Of a stretch of DNA of 64,000 bases, positions 50,511-59,382 are shown piece by piece; the stretch's first letter is position 1, and each line of letters opens with the position of its first letter. Where the stretch lies: NCBI RefSeq assembly GCF_024648825.1, contig NZ_JANBBE010000018.1:1-64000 (forward strand). Direction: 5' to 3'. Origin of the DNA: Lentzea californiensis (GTDB taxonomy: Bacteria; Actinomycetota; Actinomycetes; Mycobacteriales; Pseudonocardiaceae). The position numbers and the translations under genes were made by a program. Below the pieces are notes generated by a model. It ran no database searches and was not told where the DNA came from. It saw only the letters and a program-made list of their open reading frames with translations.

Positions 50511-52085
50511 TCAACTTCCGGCGAAGTCGTGCGTCATCCACACGGTTCCCTTGGCGTCACGGACCACGACGATGCCGATGCGGGTGGAGGACTTGCTCAG
50601 GATGTTCTTGCGATGGCCGTCGTTCGGCGGCTTCTCGTCGATCATGCCCTGGGTCAGGCCGAGCGCCATCTTGGAGATCGCCTCGACGTTGTCCTTGACC
50701 GGGCCGCCCATGCCGACGTTCTCCGCGACCGAGCTCCACTTCACGCCCGCCGCGGTGCTGCGCTCGCCGAGGCCGCTCTCGCCGGCGCACTGGTGCGACA
50801 GGCCGCAGCCGTTGCTCATCATGGCCCTGGTGTGCCGGTCGGCCGCGGTGACCAGCGCCGGGTCGACCGTCAGCGGTGCCAGGCCGGCCTTCGCCCTGGT
50901 CTCGTTGATCAGCGCCAGGACGCGTTCCTCCGGCGTGGCGGCGCGGACGGGTTCGGGCGGTGCCGTCGTTGTCGTGGTGGTGGTCGTCGTGGTCGGTGCG
51001 CTCGACGCCGCGGACGTGGTCTCCGCCGGCTGGGACGAGGACGTGCTGAGCGCCAGTCCCTGCGTGGTGTTCGGCCCGGCCACGGCCGCCGGTGGGTCGG
51101 AGGGCAGCAGCACCATCGTGCCGACCACGCCGACGAGCGCGCACACGGCCGCGGCGCCCGCCACTACGAGCACCGGCTTGCCGCCGGCGATGCCCGCGAG
51201 CTTGCCGAACACGCCGGCCGGTTCGGCGAGGTGCGTGGGCACCGTGCCGAGGTCGGACTCGAACGCGACGGAGTCCGGGGTGACGTCCATGAGGGTCTCG
51301 AGCAGCCGGGGCAGGTAGGCGGCCGGCACCACGAGCAGCGCGGCGCCGGTCAGGATGCGCTCGACGGGCATCGCGTCGTCCACGCCTCGTCCACAGCGTC
51401 CGCAGTCGTCGACGTGCCGCAGGAGCCGCTTGCGCCACAACGGGTTGGGCTCGCCGTTCCAGCCCTGCGCCGCCCGGTCGAGCCCGGCGCACCGCGGCTC
51501 CATCGACAACGCGCGGACGAGGTGCCTGATCGTCTCCAGGCGGCCCTTCAGCCTGCTCACGCGCACCGTGACCGCGTGCGCGCCGAGGTCGAGCGCGTCG
51601 GTGACCTCGGCCCTGGTCAGCTGCCCGACGCGTTCGAGCGTCCACAGCGCCAGCAGCTCGCGGTCGGCCGGGTCCAGCCAGCGCGCGGCCTCATCGACCT
51701 CGCGGCGCTGCTGGGCGAAGTGCAGCCGGGACAACGCGACCTCGACGAACTCGGCGCCCGGATCGGCCCGGTCGTACTCCTCCAGCGGGGCCGGGGCCAG
51801 GTCGCGGCGGCGGTAGTGGTCGCGGACCTGGTTGATGGTGACGGCGACCAGCCACGACCGGAACCGGTCCGGCTCCCGCAGCGCGTCGATGCCGCGGATC
51901 ACGCGGACCATCGTCTCCTGCACCACGTCGTCGACGTCGGAATCGGCGTGCAGCGCCCGACCGGCGACGTTGTAGACCAGCGGCAGGCAACCCGCGACCA
52001 CGGCGTCGAGGGCCGTCCGATCACCGGCCCGCGCGGCCTGCACCTGCTCCGCGTCCACCTGCCCCAGCCACTCCCGACCCGTCAC
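50511..52085 (-). CDS. Single-chain ECF sigma factor / zinc anti-sigma / membrane / CAP protein
   Basis: 524 residues from GTG 52085. Region sigma2 (about 28-95) has VDDVVQETMVRVIRGI and FRSWLVAVTINQVRDHYRRR; sigma4 (about 120-185) has the helix-turn-helix LTRAEVTDALDLGAHAVTVRVSRLK in part. Then comes the zinc anti-sigma signature His224-VDD-Cys228-GR-Cys231, a membrane helix (about 305-327), a Ser/Thr linker with ten Thr in a row (365-374), and a CAP/SCP domain (384-524) with EERVLALINETRAKAGL and GHRKNIL. The CAP domain should be outside the cell. Sensor, lock and sigma factor are thus one polypeptide. Confidence 0.88.
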   Translation of the reverse strand: MTGREWLGQVDAEQVQAARAGDRTALDAVVAGCLPLVYNVAGRALHADSDVDDVVQETMVRVIRGIDALREPDRFRSWLVAVTINQVRDHYRRRDLAPAPLEEYDRADPGAEFVEVALSRLHFAQQRREVDEAARWLDPADRELLALWTLERVGQLTRAEVTDALDLGAHAVTVRVSRLKGRLETIRHLVRALSMEPRCAGLDRAAQGWNGEPNPLWRKRLLRHVDDCGRCGRGVDDAMPVERILTGAALLVVPAAYLPRLLETLMDVTPDSVAFESDLGTVPTHLAEPAGVFGKLAGIAGGKPVLVVAGAAAVCALVGVVGTMVLLPSDPPAAVAGPNTTQGLALSTSSSQPAETTSAASSAPTTTTTTTTTTAPPEPVRAATPEERVLALINETRAKAGLAPLTVDPALVTAADRHTRAMMSNGCGLSHQCAGESGLGERSTAAGVKWSSVAENVGMGGPVKDNVEAISKMALGLTQGMIDEKPPNDGHRKNILSKSSTRIGIVVVRDAKGTVWMTHDFAGS

Positions 52086-52176
52086 TTCCGCACCCTTCGC
52101 CGACTGTCCTGTACGCCATGGGAGACCGGCGAGTCTCACCTCAGGTCACAGAAACCGGACCGGAAGGTGACCGGGG

Positions 52177-52947
52177 TCACACGGCGACGACCGCCACCCC
52201 GGTGCGGCCGCCGTCGACGTCCAGCACGATGCCGTGCACGAACTCGGCTTCGTCCGAGGCCAGGTACACCGCCGCGGCGGCGATCGCGTCCGGGTGCCCG
52301 GACCGTCCGGCGGGCGTGCCGCGCATCATCCCGTCGGCCATGCCGCGGGTCGTGTCGTCCCAGCCCGCCGAGGCGATGACGCCGGGCGAGATGGCGTTGA
52401 CCCGGATGCCCTGCGGCCCGAACTCCGCCGCCCACGCCCGCGTGAGCGTCTCCACCGCGCCCTTGCTCGTGCTGTAGATCGCCCCGCTGGGGACGCCGAG
52501 CCTGGTGATCCACGAACCCAGGTTGAGGACCACACCGCCGCCGGCGCCGATCATCGCGGGAACTAGGGCCTGCGTGAGGAAGAACGGCGCCTTCACGTTG
52601 ACCCCGAAGACCCGGTCGAAGGTCTCCTCGTCCGTCGTCGGGGTGGTGGAGGGCGGGTAGATGCCCGCGTTGTTCACGAGGACGTCGACGTGACCTCCCA
52701 GCAGCGCGGAGGCGTCGGCGGCGAGCGCGCGGCTCGCGTCCGGCGAACCGTCGAGATCGGCGCGGGCGAAGTCGGCCTTCCCGCCGTCCGCGCGGATCTG
52801 CGCGACCACCTCCGCTCCCCTGGCCTCGTCGCGCCCGGAAACGACGACGTGCGCTCCCTCGCGGGCGAAGGCGACCACGATCGAGCGGCCGATGTTGCTG
52901 GTGGAACCGGTGACGAGGGCGGTCCTGCCCTCCAGTCGCTGTGTCAT
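52177..52947 (-). CDS. SDR-family oxidoreductase
   Basis: 256 residues from ATG 52947. Cofactor motif TGSTSNIGRS, NNAG in VLVNNAGIYPP, catalytic Ser in VVLNLGSWIT, YxxxK as YSTSK, and RVNAISPGVI after it. The C-terminal VLDVDGGRTGV is standard. A TetR operator-like dyad lies 26-41 bases upstream of its start, and a matching one upstream of the tetR gene, so the TetR at 52994 probably represses it. Substrate unknown. Confidence 0.9.
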   Translation of the reverse strand: MTQRLEGRTALVTGSTSNIGRSIVVAFAREGAHVVVSGRDEARGAEVVAQIRADGGKADFARADLDGSPDASRALAADASALLGGHVDVLVNNAGIYPPSTTPTTDEETFDRVFGVNVKAPFFLTQALVPAMIGAGGGVVLNLGSWITRLGVPSGAIYSTSKGAVETLTRAWAAEFGPQGIRVNAISPGVIASAGWDDTTRGMADGMMRGTPAGRSGHPDAIAAAAVYLASDEAEFVHGIVLDVDGGRTGVAVVAV

Positions 52948-52972
52948 GTCCTCGAAGCTACGAGCATTTTTT

Positions 52973-52988
52973 TGGACCAGCAAGTCCA
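52973..52988. promoter_or_regulatory. TetR operator candidate 1 (between tetR and SDR gene)
   Basis: TGGACCAGCAAGTCCA, with arms TGGAC/GTCCA. With the adjoining AGAAAA it matches operator 2 at 53595 read on the opposite strand. Confidence 0.65.
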
Positions 52989-52993
52989 GAAAA

Positions 52994-53575
52994 TCAGCCG
53001 CGCAGGTGGTCGAGCAACGTGTCGAGCACCGCTTCGAGGTGCCCGACGTGACCGGTCGACATGAGCACCTGGACCCCGCCCTGGATGCCCGCGATGAAGG
53101 CGGCGGCGACCCGGTCGGCGTCGAGGGCCTCCCGGACCAGCCCGGCCGCCTGCATGGCGCCGATCCCCTTGCACACGTGAGCCTGCCACTGGCTCAGCAG
53201 TGTGCTGACCACCTCGTGCGCGCCCGGCGTGCTCCCGACCTGCCCCATCAGCGTGCCCAGCGGGCAGTGCCGTCCCTGCGCGCGGTACCGGGCGATCACC
53301 GAGTCGCGCCACCGCTCCCAGGCCGCCCACGACGTGAGCGCGCCCAGGTGCGGCTGCTGGTCGTCGAGCACGCGATCCGCCTCGTGGCGGGCCACGGCGA
53401 GGAAGAGCTGCTCCTTGCCGTCCGGGAAGTAGTGGAAGATCTGGCTCTTGCTCGTCCCGGTGATCGCGCGGATGTCGTCCAGCGTCACGCCCGCCGGCTC
53501 GTCGCTGCGCAGGTAGGCCGCGGCGCCCTCGATGATGCGCTGCCTGGTCGCGCGCCCCTTCGTCGTCAGTGCCAT
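52994..53575 (-). CDS. TetR-family transcriptional repressor
   Basis: 193 residues, ATG 53575. The N-terminal helix-turn-helix is in IIEGAAAYLRSDEPAGVTLDDIRAITGTSKSQIFHYF (key words VTLDDIRAITG and SKSQIFHYFPDGKEQLF). The C-terminal ligand domain has the TetR_C_6-like HCPLGTLMGQVGS block. Two near-identical dyads, at 52973 and 53595, lie on either side of the gene. It likely controls itself, the SDR gene and perhaps the divergent esterase. Ligand unknown. Confidence 0.9.
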   Translation of the reverse strand: MALTTKGRATRQRIIEGAAAYLRSDEPAGVTLDDIRAITGTSKSQIFHYFPDGKEQLFLAVARHEADRVLDDQQPHLGALTSWAAWERWRDSVIARYRAQGRHCPLGTLMGQVGSTPGAHEVVSTLLSQWQAHVCKGIGAMQAAGLVREALDADRVAAAFIAGIQGGVQVLMSTGHVGHLEAVLDTLLDHLRG

Positions 53576-53594
53576 GACCCGAGCCTAAGTTTTC

Positions 53595-53610
53595 TGGACC
53601 GGCGAGTCCA
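53595..53610. promoter_or_regulatory. TetR operator candidate 2 (between tetR and esterase gene)
   Basis: TGGACCGGCGAGTCCA, preceded by TTTTC. It lies 20 bases from the tetR start and 19 bases from the divergent esterase start at 53629, so it can control both. Confidence 0.65.
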
Positions 53611-53628
53611 CTGTGGTTGACTGGGAGC

Positions 53629-54651
53629 ATGCTGCCTTGGGAGGGACCGCTCGCCGGTCGGCTGGACCGGCACACCGTCGACTCGGTGCTGCTGCGCGAC
53701 AACCCGCTCGGTGATCCGCACGAGCGGCCGCTGTGGGTGTACGTGCCGCCGGGCTACGACTCCGGGACCGAGCACTACCCCACCGTGTACGTGATCCAGG
53801 GCTACACCGGGCACGTGGCGATGTGGGCGAACCGGATGCCGTTCCGGCAGCCGTTCATCGAGACGGCCGACGCGGTGTTCGCGCAAGGAGCCCCTGGTTG
53901 CATAGTCGTCTACGTCGACGCGTGGACGTCGTACGGCGGGTCGCAGTTCGTCGACTCCCCCGGTACCGGCCGCTACCACTCGTACTTGTGCGACGAGGTC
54001 GTGCCGTGGGTGGACGCGCACTACCGCACGATCCCGGACCGCGAGTCACGGGCGATCGCGGGCAAGTCCTCCGGCGGGTTCGGCGCGATGATCACGCCGA
54101 TGCTGCGGCCCGACCTGTTCGGTGCGTTGGCCACGCACGCGGGTGACGCGCTCTACGAGCTCTGCTACCTCGCGGACTTCGGCAAGGCCGCACGGGCGTT
54201 GCGCGGCTACGACCACGACGTCCAGAAGTGGTGGACGGACTTCACCAGCCGGACCGCGTTCACGAAGCCCGAGGACATGGACCTGCTCGGGATACTCGGT
54301 GTCGCCGCGTGCTTCTCGGCGCGCGAGGACGGGACGCCGGAACTGCCGTTCGACCCGGTCACCGGAGCGCCGGTCCCGCAGGTGTGGCAGCGCTGGCTCG
54401 ACTGGGACCCGGTGCGGATGGTCGCCGGTCGTGCCGACGCGATCCGTTCGCTGAGGGCCGTGTGGATCGACGCGGGCAAGCGGGACGAGTACTTCCTCGA
54501 CCTGGGCGCGGAGGCGTTCCGCAAGGAGATCGCCGCGGCCGGGATTCCGGACGAGCGCGTGCACTTCGAGCTCTTCGACGCGGGACACGGGGCGATCGAT
54601 TATCGCTATCCACTGTCTTTGTCGTGGCTCGCGACTAGGCTCGCTCGATGA
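53629..54651 (+). CDS. Esterase-D/enterochelin-esterase-like hydrolase
   Basis: 340 residues from ATG 53629. After an N-terminal beta region comes RPLWVYVPPGYD and YPTVYVIQGYTGH; the nucleophile elbow is AIAGKSSGGFGA (Ser in the middle); acid in WIDAGKRDEYFLDLGAE and His in FDAGHGAIDYRY. It has no signal peptide. It overlaps the GNAT gene (ATGA). Substrate unknown. Confidence 0.87.
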   Translation: MLPWEGPLAGRLDRHTVDSVLLRDNPLGDPHERPLWVYVPPGYDSGTEHYPTVYVIQGYTGHVAMWANRMPFRQPFIETADAVFAQGAPGCIVVYVDAWTSYGGSQFVDSPGTGRYHSYLCDEVVPWVDAHYRTIPDRESRAIAGKSSGGFGAMITPMLRPDLFGALATHAGDALYELCYLADFGKAARALRGYDHDVQKWWTDFTSRTAFTKPEDMDLLGILGVAACFSAREDGTPELPFDPVTGAPVPQVWQRWLDWDPVRMVAGRADAIRSLRAVWIDAGKRDEYFLDLGAEAFRKEIAAAGIPDERVHFELFDAGHGAIDYRYPLSLSWLATRLAR

Positions 54652-55124
54652 TCAGCGAAGTGGCCCTGAGAGGCCTCGAGGACGCGGACTTGGACATATT
54701 GTTCGATTTCATGCGTGATCCCGAATCGGTGCGGATGGCGGCGTTCACCGCGGAGGACCCCGACGACCGTGAGGCGTTCGACGCGCACATGCGCGAGATC
54801 CGGGGCAATCCCGAGACCCTGAACCAAGTCATCCTCGGTGACGGAGCGGTGGTGGGCAGCATCGCCAGCTTCGTGATGGAGGGCGACACCGAGATCACCT
54901 ACTGGGTCGACCGCGCGGTCTGGGGCCAGGGCGTCGCCGGGCGGGCGGTGGCGTTGCTGCTGGAACAGGTGACGGTCCGGCCGCTGCACGCCCGTGTGGC
55001 CAGCGACAACCCGGCGTCGATGCGCGTGCTCACGAGGGCGGGGTTCAAGCCGGTCGGGACCGACGTCGGCTACGCGGCGGCCCGGAAGGCCGAGATCGAG
55101 GAGACGATCCTCGTCCTCAGCTGA
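54648..55124 (+). CDS. GNAT-family N-acetyltransferase
   Basis: 158 residues, start overlapping the esterase stop by four bases. The acetyl-CoA site is VWGQGVAGRAVALLLEQV, given by the QGVAGRA loop, and the C-terminal RVLTRAGFKPVGTD is the usual strand-turn of RimJ/RimL-like members. It converges with the XRE gene with an eight-base overlap. Acceptor unknown. Confidence 0.87.
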   Translation: MISEVALRGLEDADLDILFDFMRDPESVRMAAFTAEDPDDREAFDAHMREIRGNPETLNQVILGDGAVVGSIASFVMEGDTEITYWVDRAVWGQGVAGRAVALLLEQVTVRPLHARVASDNPASMRVLTRAGFKPVGTDVGYAAARKAEIEETILVLS

Positions 55125-55956
55125 CGAACTTCTCCGTGCCCAGCACGCCGAGCAGCTGCAGCTTGTCGAACGCCTCGGTGCGCGGCGGCGCGGTCAGCAC
55201 GAGCAGCGCCTGCGACTGGTCCTCGGTGAACAACGCCTGGCAGTCCACCTCGATCTCCCCGAGCTGGGGGTGGATCAGCACCTTGTGGTCCTCGAACCGC
55301 TTCGCGACCTCGTGCCGTTCCCACAACTCGGCGAACTCCGCACTTTCCTTCTGCAGTGCGCGAACGAGCTCACCGGCCCGTGAGCGCGGGCCCATCGAGG
55401 CGTAGGCGGCGCGCAGGTTCGCCACCTGGGTGCGGCCCTGCCTGTCGCGGTCGTGCTCGGGGTAGACGAGGCGCTCGTCCGGGTCGGTGAACCAGCGGTA
55501 GATCCCGCTGCGGGCATACCCGGTGAAGCGCGAGGAGTCGCCGTACAGCGCCTCGGCGAACCGGTTCTGCATCAGGACCTCGCCGAGGTTCGACAGGATC
55601 AGCGCGGGGGTGTCGTCGAGCCGGTCCAGCACCCGTTGCAGCGCGGGCGCCACGTGGGTGGCGCCCGTCCGGGGCGACGGGGCGTTGCGACCGGCGACGC
55701 GGAACAGGTAGTCGCGTTCGTCATCGGTCAGCCGCAGAGCGCGGGCCAGCGCGGTCAGCATCTGCTCGCTCGGCTGCGGGCCGCGTTGCTGTTCCAGGCG
55801 CGTGTAGTAGTCGGTGGACATGGCGGCCAGCGCCGCGACCTCCTCACGCCGCAGCCCCGGCGCCCGCCTGCGCGCGCCCACCGGCAGGCCGACGTCCTCC
55901 GGCCTGAGCTCCTCCCGGCGGCGCCTGAGGAATCCCGCGAGTTCCACCCGATCCAT
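55117..55956 (-). CDS. XRE-type regulator with MmyB-like ligand domain
   Basis: 279 residues. An N-terminal helix-turn-helix (RRREELRPEDVGL, LRREEVAALAAMSTDYYTRLEQQRG in part) is followed by a PAS-like C-terminal domain with ALILSNLGEVLMQNRFAEALYG, FTDPDERLVYP and VDCQALFTEDQSQALLVLT in part. These match the MmyB family; other members bind small ligands, sometimes fatty acids. It is divergent from an SDR gene that it may control. Confidence 0.88.
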   Translation of the reverse strand: MDRVELAGFLRRRREELRPEDVGLPVGARRRAPGLRREEVAALAAMSTDYYTRLEQQRGPQPSEQMLTALARALRLTDDERDYLFRVAGRNAPSPRTGATHVAPALQRVLDRLDDTPALILSNLGEVLMQNRFAEALYGDSSRFTGYARSGIYRWFTDPDERLVYPEHDRDRQGRTQVANLRAAYASMGPRSRAGELVRALQKESAEFAELWERHEVAKRFEDHKVLIHPQLGEIEVDCQALFTEDQSQALLVLTAPPRTEAFDKLQLLGVLGTEKFVS

Positions 55957-56057
55957 GAACCCCAGTATCCGGGCCCGCGCGCCGCGAACCAGGGATCGCC
56001 GATCCCCCGATAACGGCTCTCTGCCGCAGTGGCGGACACCGGCAGAAGCTCAGTGCC

Positions 56058-56822
56058 ATGGACATCACCGGAAACACCGTCTTCATCCCCGGAGCCACCA
56101 GCGGCATCGGCCTGGCGCTCGCCCTCGCCCTGCGGGAGCGCGGCAACACCGTGGTCGTCGGCGGCCGGCGCACCGAACTGCTCGACCGGATCGCGGCCGA
56201 GCACCCCGGTGTCGAGACCGTCCGGATCGACACCGCCGACGCCGCGAGCGTCCAGGCCGCGGCCAAGGACGTCATCGCCCGCTTCCCGTCGGTCAACGTG
56301 CTGATCACCATGGCGGGTGTCATGCGCGTCGAGGACTGGCACCGCCCCGAGTCGTTCCTGGAGTCCGCCGAGGGCATCGTCACGACCAACGTCCTCGGCC
56401 CGATCCGCCTGATCGCCGCGTTCGTCGAGCACTTCCAGACGCTGCCGGACGCCACGATCATGACCGTCTCGTCCGGACTCGCCTTCGCGCCGCTGAAGAT
56501 CACGCCGAGCTACAACGCGTCCAAGGCCGCGATCCACATGCTCAGCGAGACGCTGCGGCTCCAGCTCGCCGACACGTCGGTGAAGGTCGTGGAGCTGGAG
56601 CCGCCGGCCGTGCAGACGGACCTGCTGCCGGGCCACGCCGAGAACGAGCACGCCATGCCGCTCGGCGAGTACGTCGCCGAGGTCATGAGCATCGTCGAGA
56701 CCCAGCCCGACGCCCGTGAGATCCAGGTCGAGCGCGTGAAGTTCCTGCGCTACGGCGAGGCGCGCGGCGACTACGACCAGGTGGTCGCCGCGATCAACGT
56801 CGAGGACCCGCACGGGAAGTGA
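56058..56822 (+). CDS. SDR-family oxidoreductase (DltE-like)
   Basis: 254 residues. Cofactor motif PGATSGIGLALA, NADP-region GGRRTELLD, catalytic Ser in MTVSSGLAF, YxxxK as YNASK, and ELEPPAVQTDLL after it. MAGVM replaces the usual NNAG. It resembles DltE/YbbO-type reductases; substrate unknown. It is divergent from the MmyB-like regulator, a frequent actinobacterial arrangement in which the regulator represses the reductase. It precedes a CHMI-like isomerase gene. Confidence 0.88.
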   Translation: MDITGNTVFIPGATSGIGLALALALRERGNTVVVGGRRTELLDRIAAEHPGVETVRIDTADAASVQAAAKDVIARFPSVNVLITMAGVMRVEDWHRPESFLESAEGIVTTNVLGPIRLIAAFVEHFQTLPDATIMTVSSGLAFAPLKITPSYNASKAAIHMLSETLRLQLADTSVKVVELEPPAVQTDLLPGHAENEHAMPLGEYVAEVMSIVETQPDAREIQVERVKFLRYGEARGDYDQVVAAINVEDPHGK

Positions 56823-56877
56823 TCAGCTGGATCCCACGGCAGGCGTCGTTCGAGCACGGCGCCGGTAGCGTGGGCCC

Positions 56878-57234
56878 ATGCCACAGATCACCGTCGAGCA
56901 CTCCGCCGAGCTGGGCGAGGCCTTCGACCGCCGCGCCTTCGCCCTCGCGCTGCACCGGACCGTGGGGCCGCTGGTCAGCGCGGAGGTGCCGGCGTTCAAG
57001 ACGCGGTTCCGCACGATCGAGGAGTCCGTGATCGGCGACGGCTCGCCCGCGGCGATGCTCCACATCAGGGTGGGGCTGCTGACGGGCCGGTCGGTCGAGC
57101 TCAAGCAGGAGGTCGGGCGGGTGGCCATCGGGATCGCGCGCGATCACCTCAAGCCGGTGGAGGGGCTGCCGACCCAGGTGACGCTCGAGGTGTACGACCT
57201 GGACCGCGAGCAGTACCAGAAGTTCGTCCTATAG
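56878..57234 (+). CDS. 5-carboxymethyl-2-hydroxymuconate isomerase-like tautomerase
   Basis: 118 residues, starting MPQITVEHSAEL, with the N-terminal Pro that acts as the general base in the CHMI/tautomerase superfamily. The rest, with AFKTRFRTIEESVIGDG and MLHIRVGLLTGRSVELKQ (in part), fits CHMI. It might belong to aromatic-ring breakdown, but no other gene of that route is present. Two hairpins follow the stop. Confidence 0.82.
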   Translation: MPQITVEHSAELGEAFDRRAFALALHRTVGPLVSAEVPAFKTRFRTIEESVIGDGSPAAMLHIRVGLLTGRSVELKQEVGRVAIGIARDHLKPVEGLPTQVTLEVYDLDREQYQKFVL

Positions 57235-57248
57235 CATGAATGCCGCAC

Positions 57249-57279
57249 TGACCTGCGGAAATGCGACTCTCGCAGGTCA
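57249..57279. other. 9-bp stem-loop
   Basis: TGACCTGCG pairs with CGCAGGTCA across a 13-base loop, just after the tautomerase stop. Confidence 0.5.
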
Positions 57280-57307
57280 ATACGGCTACGTTTGACGTTA
57301 GTCAAGA

Positions 57308-57330
57308 CGAAGGAGGCAGCGCCTCCTTCG
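57308..57330 (+). terminator. Hairpin terminator after the tautomerase gene
   Basis: CGAAGGAGGC pairs perfectly with GCCTCCTTCG around AGC. A weak T-containing stretch follows. Confidence 0.7.
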
Positions 57331-57960
57331 TTGGCTCCTTCATCGGCCTTTGATCATGAAAACGATGATCAAGCGGAGATCGTTTCCAGCGCACGAAAAG
57401 CCATCCGAACTGGGCTTCATCCAGAATAGGCGGGCTGATTCAGCCCATGGGAGGACCGGCTTTAAACCTGCGGCCCCTTGACTCCTAGATACGAGTTCAC
57501 GGCCTTCCGACCTGCATAAACACGGTTCCCCGCCACTTGGTGCAGGTGGCGCTTGTTCCATCACGTTGATCGCAGCTGGTCACTGCCCCGAAGATCCACT
57601 CCTGCTCGGAACAGTTAAGCGCCTGCGTCCATGACCCTCATACTGCCGGATTGGTATAGCAAGCCTCTGACCTTCGAAAATAAAGAATTCATGGTCAGAC
57701 AGTGTCGTTGACTGCCGTTGAGCACCATTGCGTGACGTTCCACGCCAGGAGCCGCTCCAGGATCCGCTCTCGCCCATCTCATACATACCCGCGTCGACAG
57801 CACCTGGCGATCATCATCCCGGCAATTCACGTCGACCGCCTGACCATCGCTCTCCCTCGCCACCCGCCAGAGCTGACCGACACGACCTGTGCCCACACCC
57901 CCAGCGCGGGCACCCGTCGAACAGACTGCCGTCCCGCGCTACGCGGATAGAACTCGTCAG

Positions 57961-59046
57961 CTACCCGGTCTCCTGACCTGCCACTTCGACGCGGCGATCA
58001 CGCAGTTCGGAGATCTTCGCGTTGACTCCGACGGAGACGCTGGTCGTCCGGTAGCCGAGCAGGTGGTTGATCCTGATCATGTGCTCGTTGTCGCTGCCGG
58101 TCCCGGTGTGCACGCGGTCGATTTCCGGCCGTTGTTCCCGCAACCACCGCAGCATCCGGGCCTTGACGCACAACCCGAGCCCACGGCCGCGCTCGGCGGG
58201 GACCACCACGGTGTCCCGCTGAACGCCCCAGGTGGGCAGCGTCGGGTAGAAGTCCAACAGGGTCAGCGCGGCGACCTCGCCCGTGGCCTCGTTCACCGCG
58301 AGGACACCGCGCCGGCCGATGCCGCTCGTGCGCAGTTCCGCCTCCGACTTCCGGACCAGGTCGACCGTCCACACCGGAAACACCACACCGGACTCGCCGA
58401 TCGGTGCGTCGCGCATGGCAGTGAGAGCGCGAGCAAATGAGTCCACCGATTCGTCCGGCACCTCGCCGGACCAGTCCACCACTCGGTACCCATCGGGGAC
58501 GGACACCTCCCACGCCACCGGATCCACGTCCGCTGTGTCCAGCCACTGGACCACCATCGACTTGGCGGTGCGCAGGCCGACGGCGTTCGCCCAGCGGCGC
58601 CCGGGACCGTCCTCTGGCAGGTCCCAGCCCTCGACGACCGTCCTGCCGCGCGCCTCCAGCAGCGGTAGCAGCAGGTGCAGGACAGCAGTGCCGACGCCCG
58701 CGCGCCGCCGGTCGGGGACGACCGTGATGCTCGTCAGCGCGACCTGGTCGCTCTCGCCCTCCAACAGGTACGCGCTGGCCGTCGCCACCAACTCGCCGTC
58801 CCGGCGCGCGCCCCAGAACTCACGCGGGCCGTAACCCGCGTCGGGCAGGCGGAGGTCGGCGATCCACCTGTCGAACGGTTGCGCCTCCCGATCAGGCTTC
58901 TCCTGTTTCCGGACAGCCATCGCGAACGCATACCAAGCCAGCAGATCAATCTGCTCCGCCTGATCCGGATCGAACGCTTCGAGCTCGATTTCCCGGTCAT
59001 CATCGGTCCCTTCGTTGCGCACGACCTGACGCCACGGCGCACACAT
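57961..59046 (-). CDS. Tandem-GNAT acetyltransferase
   Basis: 361 residues if started at ATG 59046; the frame is open to 59070 and the true start may lie later, since codons before VRNEGTDDD look uncharacteristic. Two GNAT modules are seen: the first with SITVVPDRRRAGVGTAVLH, the second with VVPAERGRGLGLCVKARML and the closing NHLLGYR. Acceptor unknown. The upstream side abuts a transposase remnant, so the 5' end may have been altered by insertion. Confidence 0.8.
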   Translation of the reverse strand: MCAPWRQVVRNEGTDDDREIELEAFDPDQAEQIDLLAWYAFAMAVRKQEKPDREAQPFDRWIADLRLPDAGYGPREFWGARRDGELVATASAYLLEGESDQVALTSITVVPDRRRAGVGTAVLHLLLPLLEARGRTVVEGWDLPEDGPGRRWANAVGLRTAKSMVVQWLDTADVDPVAWEVSVPDGYRVVDWSGEVPDESVDSFARALTAMRDAPIGESGVVFPVWTVDLVRKSEAELRTSGIGRRGVLAVNEATGEVAALTLLDFYPTLPTWGVQRDTVVVPAERGRGLGLCVKARMLRWLREQRPEIDRVHTGTGSDNEHMIRINHLLGYRTTSVSVGVNAKISELRDRRVEVAGQETG

Positions 59047-59084
59047 CACGGCGAGCACGCTGATCATCACCAGGCCGAAGACGG

Positions 59085-59324
59085 GCAGGTTTCGACTACG
59101 TCCACCCGTCGGTCGACGACCACAGCAGACTGGCCTACTGCGAGATCCTGCCCGACGAGAAAGGCCCGACCTGCGCGGGTTTCCTCACCCGCCGCGCCAT
59201 CACCTACTTCGCCCGCCACGGCATCCGGCAGAAGTTCATCAAACCCCACTGCCCCTGGCAGAACGGCAAAGTCGAACGACTCAACCGCACCCTGCAAACC
59301 GACCTGATGGCCAGATATACCTAG
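59085..59324 (+). pseudogene. IS481-type transposase remnant with an internal deletion
   Basis: The frame, ending at TAG 59322-59324, reads DYVHPSVDDHSRLAYCEILP, DEKGPTCAGFLTRR and then AITYFARHGI, after which it jumps to RQKFIKPHCPWQNGKVERLNRTLQTDL. In intact transposases about 25 residues including the second catalytic Asp (TDNG) lie between these. Both ends of the gene are missing too. It is a dead fragment. Confidence 0.8.
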
Positions 59325-59382
59325 AGGGCGAGGTCGTCAAGGATGTAGTTCAGCACCTCCGGCGCGCAACCACGTGATCCGC

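Larger units (their letters stand above)
57235..57960. other. 726-bp intergenic region, apparently decayed DNA
   Basis: Lower GC than the surroundings, with stops in all frames and no convincing gene. It begins with two stem-loops (57249-57279 and 57308-57330). The rest has no recognisable feature. The nearby IS481 remnant suggests past insertions and decay. Confidence 0.6.
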
